From Ophiobolus disseminans (Eukaryota; Ascomycota; Dothideomycetes; Pleosporales; Phaeosphaeriaceae), in NCBI GenBank assembly GCA_010093685.1, contig MU006220.1:775502-839501 (forward strand): DNA of 64,000 bases. Reading direction: 5' to 3'. The notes under the pieces were generated by a model. It was not told where the DNA came from and searched no databases. It was given only the letters and a program-made list of their open reading frames with translations. Numbering within the stretch: the stretch's first letter is position 1; the number at the start of each line of letters is the position of its first letter. Shown here one piece after another: positions 1 to 12,600 of the stretch. Position numbers and translations under genes: made by a program.

Positions 1-1
1 G

Positions 2-852
2 AAGTGTGGACATTGGTGTTGTTTGGAATGTATTACTAAAGTCATCGATGAAGCAGGTCATTTAAACTGCCCCCATTCTAACTCACCCCTTCCATAATCT
101 GACACATACAAGGCAAACCCCGAACCGACCCCAGCATCGGCGAACTCGACCCCCCCGACAAATTCTGGCGCTGCCCCCTCTGCAACGCCATTTCCCCCGT
201 CCTGACCGACCGCGCAGACATCATCCGGCCAGACGAACTGCCCTACTGGCGTTACAAGATCGCGCGGCACCGCTTGGTGCTCGAAGTCTCGGACTGGATC
301 TTCCGGCTCGCAGCGTGTGAGCTAGATCGCTGGTGTGCACCACTACCACCCCATCTGGAGCGCGACGACGCCGATGTCGAGGACGTGAAGCGCGCGCGCA
401 CCGTAGTGGTGCATATGCCCGATGCAGCGCGAATGACGGACGCTATTCCGATTTTCGTGGCTGGCGTGTTAGATTGGGGGTTTAGTTTGGACAATCCTGT
501 GAATTCGGCCGAGGGGGATGTGTTGAAACAGTGTCTGCTTGAGGAATTGGGCCGGCTGGCTAGGTCGGGGAAGAGGTTTAATACGAAGGATTTGGAGGAG
601 CATATGATGAAGGTTGGAGAGGCGGCGGTGAGGCCCGTGGTGGTGGAAAAGAAGGGGGAGAGGTTGGGGAATCCGGTGTTTCCGCCTGGGTTTGTGGCGT
701 ATAGGGAGTGGCTGTGTACGTGGACGGCGAGGGCGTGCTTTTACAGTCCGACTGGGCGGGGTGAGATTTTGAAGTTTATGCAGAAAATGGGGGCGAGGAA
801 GGATGAGAGGGATGTGTGGTTTGGAAGGGGTGCGCCTGTGTGGTCATGTTGA
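2..852 (+). CDS. RING-finger protein, 5' end cut off by window edge
   Basis: The reading frame is open from base 2 and is joined across a 56-bp GT-AG intron (57-112) to a long exon ending at the TGA at 850-852. The spliced N-terminal part carries C-G-H-W-C-C-L-E-C-I followed about 26 residues later by W-R-C-P-L-C-N, the second half of a C3HC4 RING finger; the first Cys pair must lie upstream of the window. Without splicing, the frame stops soon after the first Cys cluster and the C-P-x-C pair is lost, which supports the intron. The remaining 220 or so residues show no domain I recognise. RING proteins are usually E3 ubiquitin ligases; the substrate here is unknown. A degenerate zinc-binding domain without ligase activity is possible. 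Confidence 0.75.
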
Positions 853-1106
853 CGATATTCAAGGTATAGATACTTATATGTTCTTATATGTGCCGAGAAG
901 TAACTACCAGGTGTGGTGGAGACAGCAGTATACAGAAGCTGCAACTAGCGCGATCGTCCACCAGCTTTGTCAGAGACATCTTGCCCGCGCCCTAAATCGT
1001 CATTCCGTCTCTTGTACCACGCAATCCATGCGATGGCTATGGTAACAATAACCACCAATGCTGTCGTAACTTCGTTGAATGTAACTGCACTCCAGTCGCC
1101 AGAGAG

Positions 1107-1982
1107 TCATAGCGATGTCTCTCCCTTCTTCTCGTCCCCGAGCGGAGGGAGCTGTTGGTTCAGGTATGATTCGAGGTGATCGATCTCTTCTTCGTCGGCC
1201 GAGTGTACCAGGTTCCTACTCGTGTTAGAGCGCATCTCCACTTAAGCAGCAAGCTAACATACTTGTACGTCCTGAAGTCGACCTTGTATCCATGCTTGGT
1301 CAGCTCGTCGGCAGAGAACTTGCCCCACTTGTGCGCAACGACCTGATCCGCATCGCCATGGCCCATGAAGATGGGAGTCTGCTGGTTGGGGCTGCTCTCT
1401 GGGATCATGTCCTTGATCTTCTTCTGCAGCAGCAAGTAGCAGCTCAGGCCAAAGATGCCGCCCAGCTGGTTCTTGTATGTTAGGCCAGACAGCAGTGATA
1501 TGGCTCCGCCCTGCGAGAAGCCTCCAATGGCGATGCGGTTCGCGGGTATGCCCTTCTCGATCTCCTGGTCGATGAGGGAGTGAATGTAGTCGCGTGACTT
1601 GAGGATGCCTGCCTCGTCTTCTTCGCGGCTGTCGAGGGTGCTGAAGGACTTGATATCGTACCATCCGGGCATGCGCATGCCCATGTTCTTTCAAACGTCA
1701 GTTTCTGTGGTGTGAAGAGTGCTTCCGCACATGGAAGTGGCGTGCTCACCACCGTGATGGGAATGTTGGGCGCATTCGGAAAGATGAATTTGACCTCCTC
1801 AAACTTGCTTCGCCGCCGCCAGTTCTCCGCCAGGAAGGTCCTACGCGTTGGTTAGCCCCGACGCGCTTCACTGCACAATCAGGCGCGTACCAGCCAGCCC
1901 CGTTATCTCCGAGACCATGGGCAACGATGATGGTGGCGGTGTGGCGCTTGAGAGCAGGGACGACCAGGGGCTTAGCAGCCAT
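1107..1982 (-). CDS. Acyl-protein thioesterase 1 (alpha/beta hydrolase)
   Basis: Four exons (1891-1982, 1750-1840, 1263-1687, 1107-1215) give 238 residues, the usual size of the APT1/lysophospholipase family. These enzymes remove palmitate from S-acylated proteins such as Ras and G-alpha in the cytosol. Visible marks are the N-terminal H-G-L-G-D, the nucleophile elbow G-F-S-Q-G-G with Ser about residue 119, G-H-G-D-A-D with the acid near 175, and N-L-V-H-S with the catalytic His near 207. The family block N-M-G-M-R-M-P-G-W-Y-D appears only after joining exons 2 and 3. The start chosen is the ATG before A-A-K-P-L, which places H-G-L-G-D near residue 20 as expected. It is transcribed divergently from the DNA glycosylase gene. 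Three introns of 47-62 bp, all GT-AG. Confidence 0.93.
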
Positions 1983-2384
1983 GATGCAGGTGGTGTAGGA
2001 TGGATTGGTGTTTCCACGGCTAGGTCGCGATGGACAGCGATAACGTGAGGGAAACTCTATCGGAGGGATGACGGGAGTCTTCCGTGCTAAAATGTTCCTG
2101 CATAAGTTAAGCCAGGGTCTAAGCTCCAATCACATCGTCGACGTCATTCACAGCCCGTTCGCATCGCCCCTGCCCTTCATTTTTACTTGCACTTGCACTT
2201 TCACTCTCACTGCTTCTTATTGTCTTAGGTATTTGTAGGCTGGAAAGACACTAGGCTTCAAATCTGTAGTTCCCAATCTTCAATCCTACCACACTTACTC
2301 ACCAACCTGTCTCTCACAATTCGTTTACTTCGAGGCTCCCTCGCATCACCCATACCCTGTCAAATCTCACCAAGAACTCTCAGC
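1983..2384. promoter_or_regulatory. Divergent intergenic promoter region, thioesterase / glycosylase
   Basis: About 400 bp separate the two start codons. The right half is pyrimidine-rich (cttgcac/ctttcactctcac and further CT tracts from about 2170), as often seen just upstream of fungal start codons. No specific operator could be named. Confidence 0.5.
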
Positions 2385-3965
2385 ATGGCAAGAGTCACCA
2401 GGGGCTCTACAGCCAAGGTCGAAGCCGCGAAGTTGCCAACAGCACCAGTCCAAGAGCCCGTGCAACTCTCGAGTCCTCCAGCAACACCAGGACCGGGAAT
2501 TACCCGTAAGAGAAAAGCAGTCAAGGTCGAAGACTACCCGGCGAATGCACCTGTCACTCTAAAGAGTACTAAGAGAGCGAAGAAGAGCGTCGTGAAGGAG
2601 GAGAATGTCAATGACCTACCCCATGGCTTGGGCGCCATACCTGACTTACCATTGAAGAAAGAAGTAGATGCACCAGAACCGCCTTCAAAGAAAGCTACGA
2701 AGCCGAAGAAGGCCGCAAAAGCTTCAAAAGCCAAAACGGAAGACGTTAATGACCTTGTTGCCAAAGCTACATCGACCACGGATGCTGCACCAAAGAAAAA
2801 GGCAAAGGCAAAGAACAACACCTACGGCCTCACACCCGGCCATACACCCTATCCCAATTGGCCGCACCCCACCCCAGAAGAGTGCGAAGAAGTAACCCGC
2901 CTCCTCTCCAAAGTCCACGGCAAGGTAGAAGCCCCCAAAACCATACCCCTGCCATCACTCGAAGTCTCTGGCTGCGGCGAAGTCCCCTCCGTCCTCGACG
3001 CTCTGATCCGCACGCGCCTATCAGCCGCAACATCGGGCACAAACTCCTCACGCGCTTTCGCCGGCCTTGTCGCCCGCTTCGGCGTCCTGAAATCTGGCAT
3101 CGGCAAAGGCAGCGTAGACTGGAACAAAGTGCGCCTCGCCGACACCAAAGAAGTCTTCGAAGCCATCAAGAGCGGCGGCCTGGCGGACGTAAAGAGCAAA
3201 GACATCTCGAAGATACTGCAGATGGTGTGGGAAGAAAACCAAGAGCGTCGGAAAGCGCTGCAGTCTGAGAAAACAGAGGCAGCGGGCGAAAGCAACGAAC
3301 CTGCAAATGAGAAGAACGATGAGATTGAGAAAGCGCAAAATGATATCGTCAGCCTGGATCACCTACACCTCCTCTCTACCGACGACGCCTTCACACACCT
3401 CACACGCTACCCCGGCATCGGCCCCAAAACCGCATCATGCGTCCTACTTTTCTGCCTGCAGCGCCCCTCCTTCGCAGTAGATACGCACGTCTTCCGCCTG
3501 TGCAAGTGGCTCGGCTGGGTGCCTCCACCCGGCGACCCAGCGGGTCTAGCGCCAGGCGCAAAGGGCGCATTCACAGGCGCGACGCGCAACTCGACGTACG
3601 CACATTGCGAAGTGCGTGTGCCCGATGAGTTCAAGTACCCGCTCCACCAACTGCTGATCAGGCATGGCAAAAGTTGTCCACGGTGTAGGGCCATTACGGG
3701 AGAAGGCAGCGCGGGCTGGGATGAGGGGTGTCCGATTGAGCACTTGGTGGAGAGGACGGGAGAGAGGAAGGGTGGGAGTGCCAGTGCGAGTGGAAGTCCG
3801 GTGAAAGGGAAGAAGGGTAAGGGAAAGAACAAGAGTGTGGTTAGTGACGACGAGAGCGAGGCGGCGTTGAGCGCCGGCAGTGATGCTGAGAGCAGTGATA
3901 TGAGCGATCTAGTCAGCGATGAGGAAGTCGAGGTAACTTCGGATGAGAAATCTGATTCAGAGTAG
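2385..3965 (+). CDS. HhH-GPD family base-excision DNA glycosylase
   Basis: Single exon, 526 residues. The first 150 or so residues are Lys/Ala/Pro-rich with several basic clusters resembling nuclear signals. The catalytic half holds the helix-hairpin-helix Y-P-G-I-G-P-K-T-A-S near residue 343 (the Lys is the usual lyase residue) and A-V-D-T-H-V-F-R near 365, whose Asp is the conserved catalytic acid of the endonuclease III/HhH-GPD superfamily. Near 429 lies C-P-R-C and, some 14 residues on, one more Cys; this is an incomplete version of the four-Cys iron-sulphur loop of endonuclease III, so a bound cluster is doubtful. The C-terminal 90 residues are Ser/Asp/Glu-rich and probably disordered. 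Family knowledge implies excision of damaged bases in the nucleus; substrate is not readable. A charged insertion between about residues 290 and 320 is unusual for bacterial relatives. Confidence 0.88.
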   Translation: MARVTRGSTAKVEAAKLPTAPVQEPVQLSSPPATPGPGITRKRKAVKVEDYPANAPVTLKSTKRAKKSVVKEENVNDLPHGLGAIPDLPLKKEVDAPEPPSKKATKPKKAAKASKAKTEDVNDLVAKATSTTDAAPKKKAKAKNNTYGLTPGHTPYPNWPHPTPEECEEVTRLLSKVHGKVEAPKTIPLPSLEVSGCGEVPSVLDALIRTRLSAATSGTNSSRAFAGLVARFGVLKSGIGKGSVDWNKVRLADTKEVFEAIKSGGLADVKSKDISKILQMVWEENQERRKALQSEKTEAAGESNEPANEKNDEIEKAQNDIVSLDHLHLLSTDDAFTHLTRYPGIGPKTASCVLLFCLQRPSFAVDTHVFRLCKWLGWVPPPGDPAGLAPGAKGAFTGATRNSTYAHCEVRVPDEFKYPLHQLLIRHGKSCPRCRAITGEGSAGWDEGCPIEHLVERTGERKGGSASASGSPVKGKKGKGKNKSVVSDDESEAALSAGSDAESSDMSDLVSDEEVEVTSDEKSDSE

Positions 3966-6034
3966 GAGGGAGTGTGGAATTGGTTTGCATGGTTATGCAG
4001 CTTCATTTTCACGGTTTGAAACTTCGGTGTAGTTTTTGGCATTTCATCTACATAGCTTACGCACATCATCTACTTGACTTCAGCATATCATATAGCATAT
4101 CATCCAGTCTTCAAATCTCCATCACCACCATCACCCACTTCTAATCCTCATCCCACTCCCAAGCCCTAATACATCCACCATCACGCGCCCGCCCTCGTAC
4201 GACCACCTCCCATGCACCTCCCTCGCAACACCATCACCGTTACATCCGCCCTCCCAGCTTCCCTCGCACAAGGCCGCTGCCGGCTATATGTGGCGCACGG
4301 AGCAGGCTGTCAGACGGGGGGCGAACGCCACCAATGTGCCAGGCGTGGCGGGTGTAGTTGTTGAGGGCTTGGGGTGGTGAGGTTGGGGGAGGGGTGCGAT
4401 GGTGTGAGGAATGAGGGTGGGTGGAAAGGGGTATGGGGGGGTGTATGCGCGGGTGCGGGAAATGCTGGGGTGAGTTGTGTTTCAGAGTACTTCGTAGTCA
4501 AGGTGCGTGGAGGAATGTTTGTGCATACCATCTACCACTACACGTAAGTAGCCGTACGTAATCGCAATCAAACCGCATTCTTCTGCATGCGTCCTCTTCG
4601 AGAAGGAGTGTCGAGCGGGTACCTGCCCCGGTGTAATGCCTGTCCATTTGTTCTACAGGGTGGTAGAAATATGTCCGGCAGCGTGTTCCGGATCTCGTAC
4701 AGCCAACAGCCGTAAACCGCGAAGAACATTGGGTTACTCAAGTCGAGAGAAAGCAATAAAGCTGCCAAGGCCCATACCCACTTATCTCATCACATCCAAA
4801 CACAAACCCCTTCCGCGCCAAGAGTCCCGTACCCGCAATCCGGACTTCCAAAACGATGCAGCGTGATTCGTCACCGACGACGAATATAGCAATCGCACAA
4901 ATATTTCCTTCCGCATGGAGCAGTCTTCCAGACTAAGGTTCCTGCCGTGGCACGAGACTCGAGGTCCGCTGCATACATTGGTCCCAAGCGTCACAAGACG
5001 ACTACGATGCAGATACCCGTGGAGCGACGGCTATCTGCATCTTGGCTCTGCAGTCGCTGCGATAAAATGGCGCATGTTCCAATGAGCAGAGACGATACTG
5101 CGGACCATGTGATGACTTGCAAGCGTTGGAATGAGTAGCAACTGTGGCGTTTCTTGGTGGTTTGCTCGTCGTAACCATGGGTTCGTGTAGTTTGGGGCGG
5201 AGCTGCACGCACATCTAATGTGCAGTATGATGGAAGAGCCGCATCGAGATTTATCACCTGACCTTCTGTCTTGCCCGGCTGGCTGCTCCTGACAGCAAGC
5301 GCTGCAACTAGTGGCTGCTCTCTGACAGCTCCAGGACACCTGTCTAGTAGTAGCCACAGTAGCAAGCACCAACGTGTTGCTTAGTTCGGTGTATTGGTGC
5401 TCAAGCCACCGTGAAATGCGAGACGTTGTGTAGGTTGTGCGGGCACGTTAGTGACTGGACGCCCAAGTTATCCGTACTACCACAGGGTACCGAAAGTCGT
5501 AAGTAAAGGAAAGAGAAGTAAGCTCGTCTGAGCGGTAGGGTATAAATTGTGTTGCTAATTCAACAGACCGGTTCTGTGCAGTGAACTTGGAACCGCATTC
5601 GGGCCGAATGACACGCGCAAAATTCAATATCATAAACTCGTGGCCTAGAAACGGCTCAATCGTGAAGATCTGACGATAAGCCATACCAGTAAGGTGAGCA
5701 AGACGCCCAATCTTGCGCATGAATCCAAAACTCCAAAAGCCGTATTGGTTAATGATGCTACATGTTCCCACCATGAGCCCGGGACGCCGAGATAGAAAAG
5801 TGAACCATGTTAGAAGTGAACCGTGTTCGAATGGAAAGGTAAAGTGTGTGACCATGACGCTAGTGAATGCAGTCGATGATAAGGCAACCGCCGGGTGCGA
5901 AAGATTGGCATGACAGACAGGTGATCGCTTGCACATGTCGCTACGATGACACTTGGAGAGTATGCAGATGTTGACGCTGATGGCAACACAGATGTGCATG
6001 TAGGTGGTGGCGAGGTTACTGGAAGGAGAATGTC
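3966..6034. other. Gene-free stretch between two convergent genes
   Basis: About 2.07 kb with no open frame that shows family motifs or plausible spliced continuation. It must contain the 3' ends of the glycosylase (+) and regulator (-) transcripts. A G-rich tract with many GGG/GGGG runs occupies roughly 4315-4460. Nothing else supportable was seen. Confidence 0.6.
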
Positions 6035-8568
6035 TCATCCAAGGAGTACTATCATTGTTAGCATCAAGTTTGATAAAACCAGTGCAGGTGTAACGTACCT
6101 TCCCAATTCCAGTCTTTCATCACACCCAGCCAGTGCAACCGACCTTTGACTGTGAAGTCATGCCCAAGGTGCTCCATATTACCGTTTGATGATTGCCTTC
6201 TCTCCGGCGTTTCCAAGATGACCGGACTAGGCAAAGCAACAGCATAGGACGACATAGAGTCCACTGCTCTCCGCTTAGGGCCAGCGTCTAGCCAGCAGAA
6301 GTCACCATCAGCGTGAAAATCATCGAAGAAAGATTCGAAGTCGCGTTTGAGGGGCGTATTGGATGGAAAGTTATCGCTCTGAAAGTCGTCGAGCATCTTG
6401 CGTTCCGCGGCGTAAGCATCGCGACGGCACCAGACTTCCTTGGTGACGTCAAGTGTCTTTTCTAAGATGCCGAGCTTCATGCGCGACTGCATCAATCCCC
6501 ACCGCTCTGTGACCCACTCCCGGTCTTCTTGCTCCATAACCTCGCAGCCAGCAGCCATGAGTGGATAAATATGTACAATAATTGATCGCGACCGGGGTTC
6601 AACCGTTGCAAGCTCGCAAAGTACTCTCTTTGCGAGGACACTTGAAGGTTGTGATGGTATCTCAGGTACGGCTTGATGCAGGTAAAGCAGTGTTGCATAC
6701 TGATACGCGACAGCTGTCTTGATCGAATCGTACGGACTTGTAGTTTCGTCTTCAGGATCTTCAATAAAAGACGGTGGTGTCCACTCCTCGAGCTGTGCCT
6801 TAAGCTGCAATGCTTGTGATATTATGCTTGGTCCGTTGCTGTCGGTGCGCCGTACCTTCCTAACGAGGTTTGCTACACGGCCAATGATTGGAAAGAGTGT
6901 GTGGGCACAACCCATCAGCGGATCCAGCTGCGGATCTCTCTCTCCATTTGCATATATGCTTTCATGGACCATGTCCACATCGTTGTTTTCGTCTTCGTCT
7001 GCGGAAGTGAGACGAGCAATGACATCCATGTAGATCCATGTATTGCAGAGGAACTTCAGACGTGCCCATTCTTCACCCTGTTTAGGCGTCTGTCGATGCT
7101 GAACAAGAGCTTGATTGATCAGGATCTTGGCGCCCTTGATGTGATTGATTCCAGTGCTGATATGCTGATCCCAGGACTCCGAGAAGGCAAGCACGAGGGT
7201 GGTCGAGATGGCTGCGTCGAAACGCATGTTGCTAATCCCTGCTGCTAGTGCATGAACGGCATTCCGCATATGATCGATTCCTTGAATGCGCATGGCGGGC
7301 ATTTCTTTGCTCTGGTGGAACGACGTCATGGAGGCGATAGCATGATAGAGCGCAGGACAGTCGCGCGCCAGCGGCCAAACGAGAGTTCTCCAAGGGTTTT
7401 CTGTGGGGCCATCCTTGACCGAGAGCACGCCACACGTGTCTCTATCGTACCGTCGCGTGAGGTGTTCTGGCGAAGCAAGGGAGAATTGCGGTTGTACAAG
7501 CATGGGTAAACCTGGCGAGTCTGCTGAAGAGCTTGACGAGCTGGAGGGTGTGGGGGACGGTAGGCGCATTACCCAAGCCTCTGGATCGAGATTGACATTG
7601 CGAGGGACTTCTTCGATATCGTCATCTGTGGGCTCCGCAGGTGGAGTCAGTCCCGTGGGCTGATAGAACGCTCCATGCTGAGAGATGAATGAGCTGTACT
7701 CCTCTGGCGGCACAGTGAGATCGGTTCCAGGAAGCAGGAGGTCTATGAGCTGCGGCGATTGCCCCGATGACACGCTCGAGGGCGCGGTCTGCCTTGTCCG
7801 CCTGGTCCTGGTGCTCTCCGCCCCACAATTGCTGTGTGACCCTGCCAGGGAGCCAGGCGCAAAGGAGTCGACAGGCGAGATCGACTGTGGTGTTATCAGG
7901 TACGGTGACGACAAAGGCACGGCGTACGTGTTATCGGCTGGTGGGAATGAAGTTTGAAGTGGAGGGTGGTTGAGTGTGTGGTACTGTGAAGGCGGCGGGT
8001 AGAAGACGCCCTGGTTGGGGCCGGGGCCAGCAAAATCATATTGTTGTTCGTAGAAGCCCCCTGGGTTGTAGCTGTGGTTGGGTGCTGAGGTGTATGGGAG
8101 AAAGGCAGCGTCTGCCAAGTGCAGACCTTTCCGCGGCTTCACTGGCTGTTTGCTAGGCACATTGGGCTCTTCGAAGGGCCGCCATTTGAAGTCCTTCTTG
8201 TAGCCCCCACAAGTCACAGCTCGCCGCGTGCACTGCTTGCACGTCGGCTTCGTCTCATCACACTTCAGACGTTTGTTCTTGCATGTGACGCACCCTGCGC
8301 ATGGGCATCAGTATAGTCGTCTCGCACGAGGGGCCGCTCGCACGGTGCTTATGCTGCAAGGTGATATGTCAAGACGGAGGGGGAGCGTACCGTTGCGACT
8401 CTTGGACTGCTTCCTCTTGGTTACGCCCGTGGTTTCTGACGCTTTCGGGGCATTCTTGTTGGATGCTGACAGCGGCGCGGCCTTCTTCACCGTTGTGGGG
8501 AGCCTCGGAGCCGGGTCCGGCGCGTTCAAGGCGAATGAGGGCGATGAGATGACGACCGTCTCCGCCAT
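6035..8568 (-). CDS. Zn(II)2Cys6 transcription factor
   Basis: Three exons (8391-8568, 6099-8294, 6035-6048) give 795 residues. The zinc cluster C-x2-C-x6-C-x6-C-x2-C-x6-C spans about residues 61-88 and is completed only by splicing the 96-bp intron 8295-8390; it is followed by basic residues and a Pro/Ser-rich linker. The central and C-terminal part resembles the fungal-specific transcription factor domain 2 (helical, ending in a W-x-W motif). The last intron (6049-6098, gtacgt donor, gctaac branch point) replaces a 10-residue read-through tail with V-L-L-G-stop, a common type of ending in this family; I prefer it but the unspliced version is possible. An in-frame ATG further upstream (8757) is an alternative start. 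Regulates unknown genes; lies between the glycosylase and SEA-complex genes with no obvious pathway partner. Confidence 0.88.
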
Positions 8569-9635
8569 ATGCCACGTAAGAAGATGCGCTATGTGTACGC
8601 GCCAGTACCGGGTGTCATCGACGGCCAATGTGCTTCTGGAGTGTCTGCACAGCTCAGTGACGGCGGCGGAGAGATGGTCGCTATCTACAGTGGAGTCGAC
8701 GCCGGCACTCTGGGGTCGGAGGCTTGACTTTAGCGCAATCAGCGGGAGCTCGGGCATGCATCACGGCGAATAAGACGCTCGAGGCTGGCGTGGGGTGTGC
8801 GGCATCACCACCCGCCGCACTGGACCCGACAGGGCACCGCTAATATCGAGTGCTCCCTTGGAAGATACCTTGTGCGCCTGCTCGTGCAGGTCGAGTGTTC
8901 TCGAGTCCAGGGACCTGTGGTACCGTGTGCTCTGGAAGCAGCCGGCCCTGTTCTCTAGCACACGCACATGCAGGTCTAGCTTGTCACCCGTCAGACTACC
9001 GGCTCAGCCTTGCGCGGGAACCACTTTGGGGCCGGGGACGTTCCCGATCCGACCCATGGGATCTCGAGCAAACCGTTGATCGTCGTCATCAGTGTGGTTT
9101 GCTAAATAAAAAACGACATTCATCTCACCTCACACCACAGCTATGGTGATCATCCCGCCAATTCTTCCATGTGAGATAGTATTGGCCCAGATCGCTTCCC
9201 AGACATCATGTGACACAGCACGACAAAGCCACCCGGAGGCGAACACGAAGCAAATTGCAGTCGAGAGCGTGTTCTGTATCGGAACATTTACAACCATACT
9301 TCTGGCATGGGCTGTACTATTGGATCTATGTAAATGGCGAGATGTAGCTACTCTATGTACAAAATATTAAAGATAATCTTTTTCTCCCATGTCTGTAAAT
9401 TGAACAGCAGCTGTCGCGTGCGACAGGGTATATGATGAAAGGTCTCCGATGTAGTGGTGTTACAGATGTCTGGTAATGTCCAAGATACTAAATAGTGCCG
9501 GAAATGTCGAATACTATCGAGGATATAGAATACAAGTCGAAGATGTCGAATAAATGTCGATGCTGCGCCGAGCCATGCTGGTCTTTGTCATCCTGTAGTC
9601 GTACAACAAGATCCCTCCCCATAAATGCTGATATG
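8569..9635. other. Regulator promoter and 3' flank of WDR59-like gene
   Basis: About 1.07 kb. The left part is upstream of the Zn2Cys6 gene. The right part (9490-9570) repeats short aatgtcga-like words several times, close to the 3' end of the WDR59-like gene. No coding potential recognised. Confidence 0.5.
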
Positions 9636-12600
9636 TCAATAATAACTCAATCCACTGACCCTCGGCTTCTTGGGTGCCTTTTTCTTCTTCCTCATCGTAC
9701 TCGTAGTTGGCGTCGGACTCGTCGTCTTGCTCGTCCTGCCGCCAACCCTCTCCCTCTCTCGGTCCCTTCTCTTGCCTTCACCAGCTCCGCCCATCTTGCT
9801 CATCGCACCCGTCATGAATTCGCCCTCAAGGAACAGTCCTGGTGTCGCAGGTTCGCTGTTGTCTTCGTGCCATGCAACGCCAGCAGCGTTGGCGGCGCGT
9901 ACTTCATCGAGATATGCTTCCATTCTGCTGCGCTCCTCGTCGTCTTCAAGGCCGCAGCCGCAGCCGCAGCCGACCACGCATTCACCGTCATCTACACCGA
10001 GTTCGTCATCCATGCAATCGAAATGCGCGACATGTAAGCATGCGGGGCACAGATGGACACGGCCGCAGACACGGATCCAGCAGATGCTGCAGCTGTAGAT
10101 GGGGTCTGTTGCAGCGGGTTTGGAGGGCGCCGTGGTCGTTGCGACAGATGGTGAACGACCGGCGCCCCAGGATGAAGTACCTGAGACGTTGGATGGGCCC
10201 CGTGAGAGTCTAGGTCGAGGTCCTTTGTTGTGATGTGGGTGAAGTTGATTTGGAGTGGGAGAGGACTCGAGACCGCCCAAGTCTTCGTCAAGCTCTCGGC
10301 TTGGAGTTGGTGCATGTATAGAAAGCTGTAAACACTGCTCGATAGGGGTGCCGACATCGGGTGCCAGTGCATATTCTTCCACTGAAGCAAACGCTGCTGT
10401 ACCAGGCTGGAATTCTTGTGCTTCAGGATTGAACGAGAAGTTTCTCGGCGACACGGCTGGCGAGTGCTTGGGTTGTGCTGTCCTTGGCGATGGAGGCACG
10501 AGCGTCGTCGAAGCTCTCGATGTATGCCTCTTAGCTACGCTGTCATCTGCTTCCACGCTATCCTTGTTGATTGCGAGGCTCATTGAACCGGACTTGGGCA
10601 TTTGTCGAGTGATTTCAGTAGGGAAGTATGAGACCAGTCCGTTGAATTTGAGTACTTCAGCCTTTGCACTTATCAAGCCCCAGCAGCCCAGCATCTCAGA
10701 ATACTGCTCCCTCCAAGCCCGATAAAGCCAGTCTTTGCTCATGTTTAACAAAGGCTTACTCACACATGCTTCATCATCAAACTGGTTTTGGTTCTTGAGC
10801 TTGATCTTGATGCTTTCCTGGGTCTCGGCACTATCGCCCTTTGGAGTAAATGGGCGTATATATTCAGAAGCACCATCGTTGATGACACCATCTGGTTCGT
10901 CAATTCTCTCGTACTCGGAGTCCGAATCGTAGAAATAATTTACGTCTACACGCTCCGATTGTCCAAAACTAGCTCGCTTGCTATGCTTATCACGAGAAGG
11001 CGCCAGGCTCCTGCGATCGATTTTGTCGCTACCGTAGAAGGTTGTAGTTCCCCATGTGACACCGCTCGAAGGTGCAGATGTTGAGAGGTCGTCCGTCCGG
11101 CTTTTGACCGGGGGTGATGAGGATATGGCGTTTGCAAAAGGACGTGACAACGCGGCTACTGCGCTAGCAAAGTTGGCAGTTGAACTTTTCTTAAGAGTAG
11201 TGTGGCTTTGCTCGGGAGACGTCGAGTATGGTGTGTGGTTCGCCGTGTGCGCGCTTCTCATTGTCGAAGCTCTCGATAAGAGTGGTGGTGTGTGACCAGT
11301 CGAGTATGGCGTGACTGGTTCGCTAGGCGCAGTATCGCTTCCCCAAGGTCCATTTGAACTATTATGGCTTCCATAGGTGCCCAGATTCTTTGCTAGCTTT
11401 TGCCACCCAAAGTCATTAGCAGGTGTTGCGTAGCGCGAATGAGCAGGCGTTGATGGCTTTGAGATCATGGGCTTGAAAAGGCTCCACGCAGCGTCAGCCG
11501 AGGAAAAGTAATCTAGTGAGAAAGCAGGTGCTTCCATAGACATGGGAAGATGCGAGTGTCTCATTTTAGCCATGGTCGAGGTCACCCCTTCGCGCGCCGC
11601 AGGTTCAGCAAAGATGCAGGATAACATAGCAAGCATCTGTGTATCGGCGAGTCGCTCAAAGTGATCAAAAAGAGCCGGTATCAACCAGGTCACGACGGCA
11701 TGGTTTCCCCACTTCACTCTTCCAGTCAATTTGGGTTTGGTCACGGTGTCTGCCTCATCAAACTGGAGGTCCAAGCCACTATCCTTGCGTTTAATCCTCA
11801 CGAGCGCTCTGCGGGCTAGCACTAGTACCTGCTCCTTCCTGTGGTGTTGCGGTAGTATTTCCAGGGGTACCTCGTTACTCAAAATCAATTTGCAAAGCAT
11901 CCAAACATCAGCCAAATCCTCGTATCCGAGACGCCTTGCTACCTCAGAATTATGCTCACAAACGCCAGGTCCAGAACCAAAGATCCGGTAATCCTCTGCC
12001 AGAGTGCGCTTACTTGGAACCAAATCATCAAGCGCCGGGGGAAGTATAGTTACGATAGACCTTGGTCTTGGAGCCTGCCTATTTGCGCCAGTCGATGAAG
12101 GAAGGGAGTGACGCGACTGGAACCTTGACGCCGCTTTCTGCCATGCCATCGGGGGCTGAAAATTCCCAATATGCGTATTGACCACATGATCTGAGCCAGA
12201 CGAAGACGATGGCGAGCTTGAATCTCCCCAAGAGCCGACGGAAGAAGTTGAAGATGATTCGCCGTCGGAATCGTGCGTGTGATGCGTGTTGAAGCGGCCA
12301 AAGGAGTTGAAGATGTCGTTCTTTCCGGGGCCGTGTCGGAGACTTCTGTCAATCCGAAAGATCATGGCCTCCTGGGCACTTGCAGATTTCGTCATGGGTA
12401 GCCTGGCGATGACGAGGGAACCAAATGCCGAGAATCGTGCAGAACACTGATTGGGGAGAGGAATATTAGCATTCGTATGAGAGGATTGCATAACATCATT
12501 AGTGAACTCGCCCTCGGCCGACTCATCGTCGTCATCGTCACTGGAAAATTCCTCTCCTGGCAATGGCCCCAGATCCGCCAGTACTTCGTTGTCATCAACG

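Noticed and set aside
5448..6038. Minus-strand 196-codon open frame downstream of the first Zn2Cys6 gene
   Set aside because: No motif, mixed composition, and it lies where the 3' UTR of that gene is expected; part of it overlaps the probable last exon in another frame.
9670..10725. Plus-strand frames of 120-180 codons opposite the WDR59-like 3' end
   Set aside because: They are antisense shadows of the Ser/Arg-rich coding region with no independent motifs.
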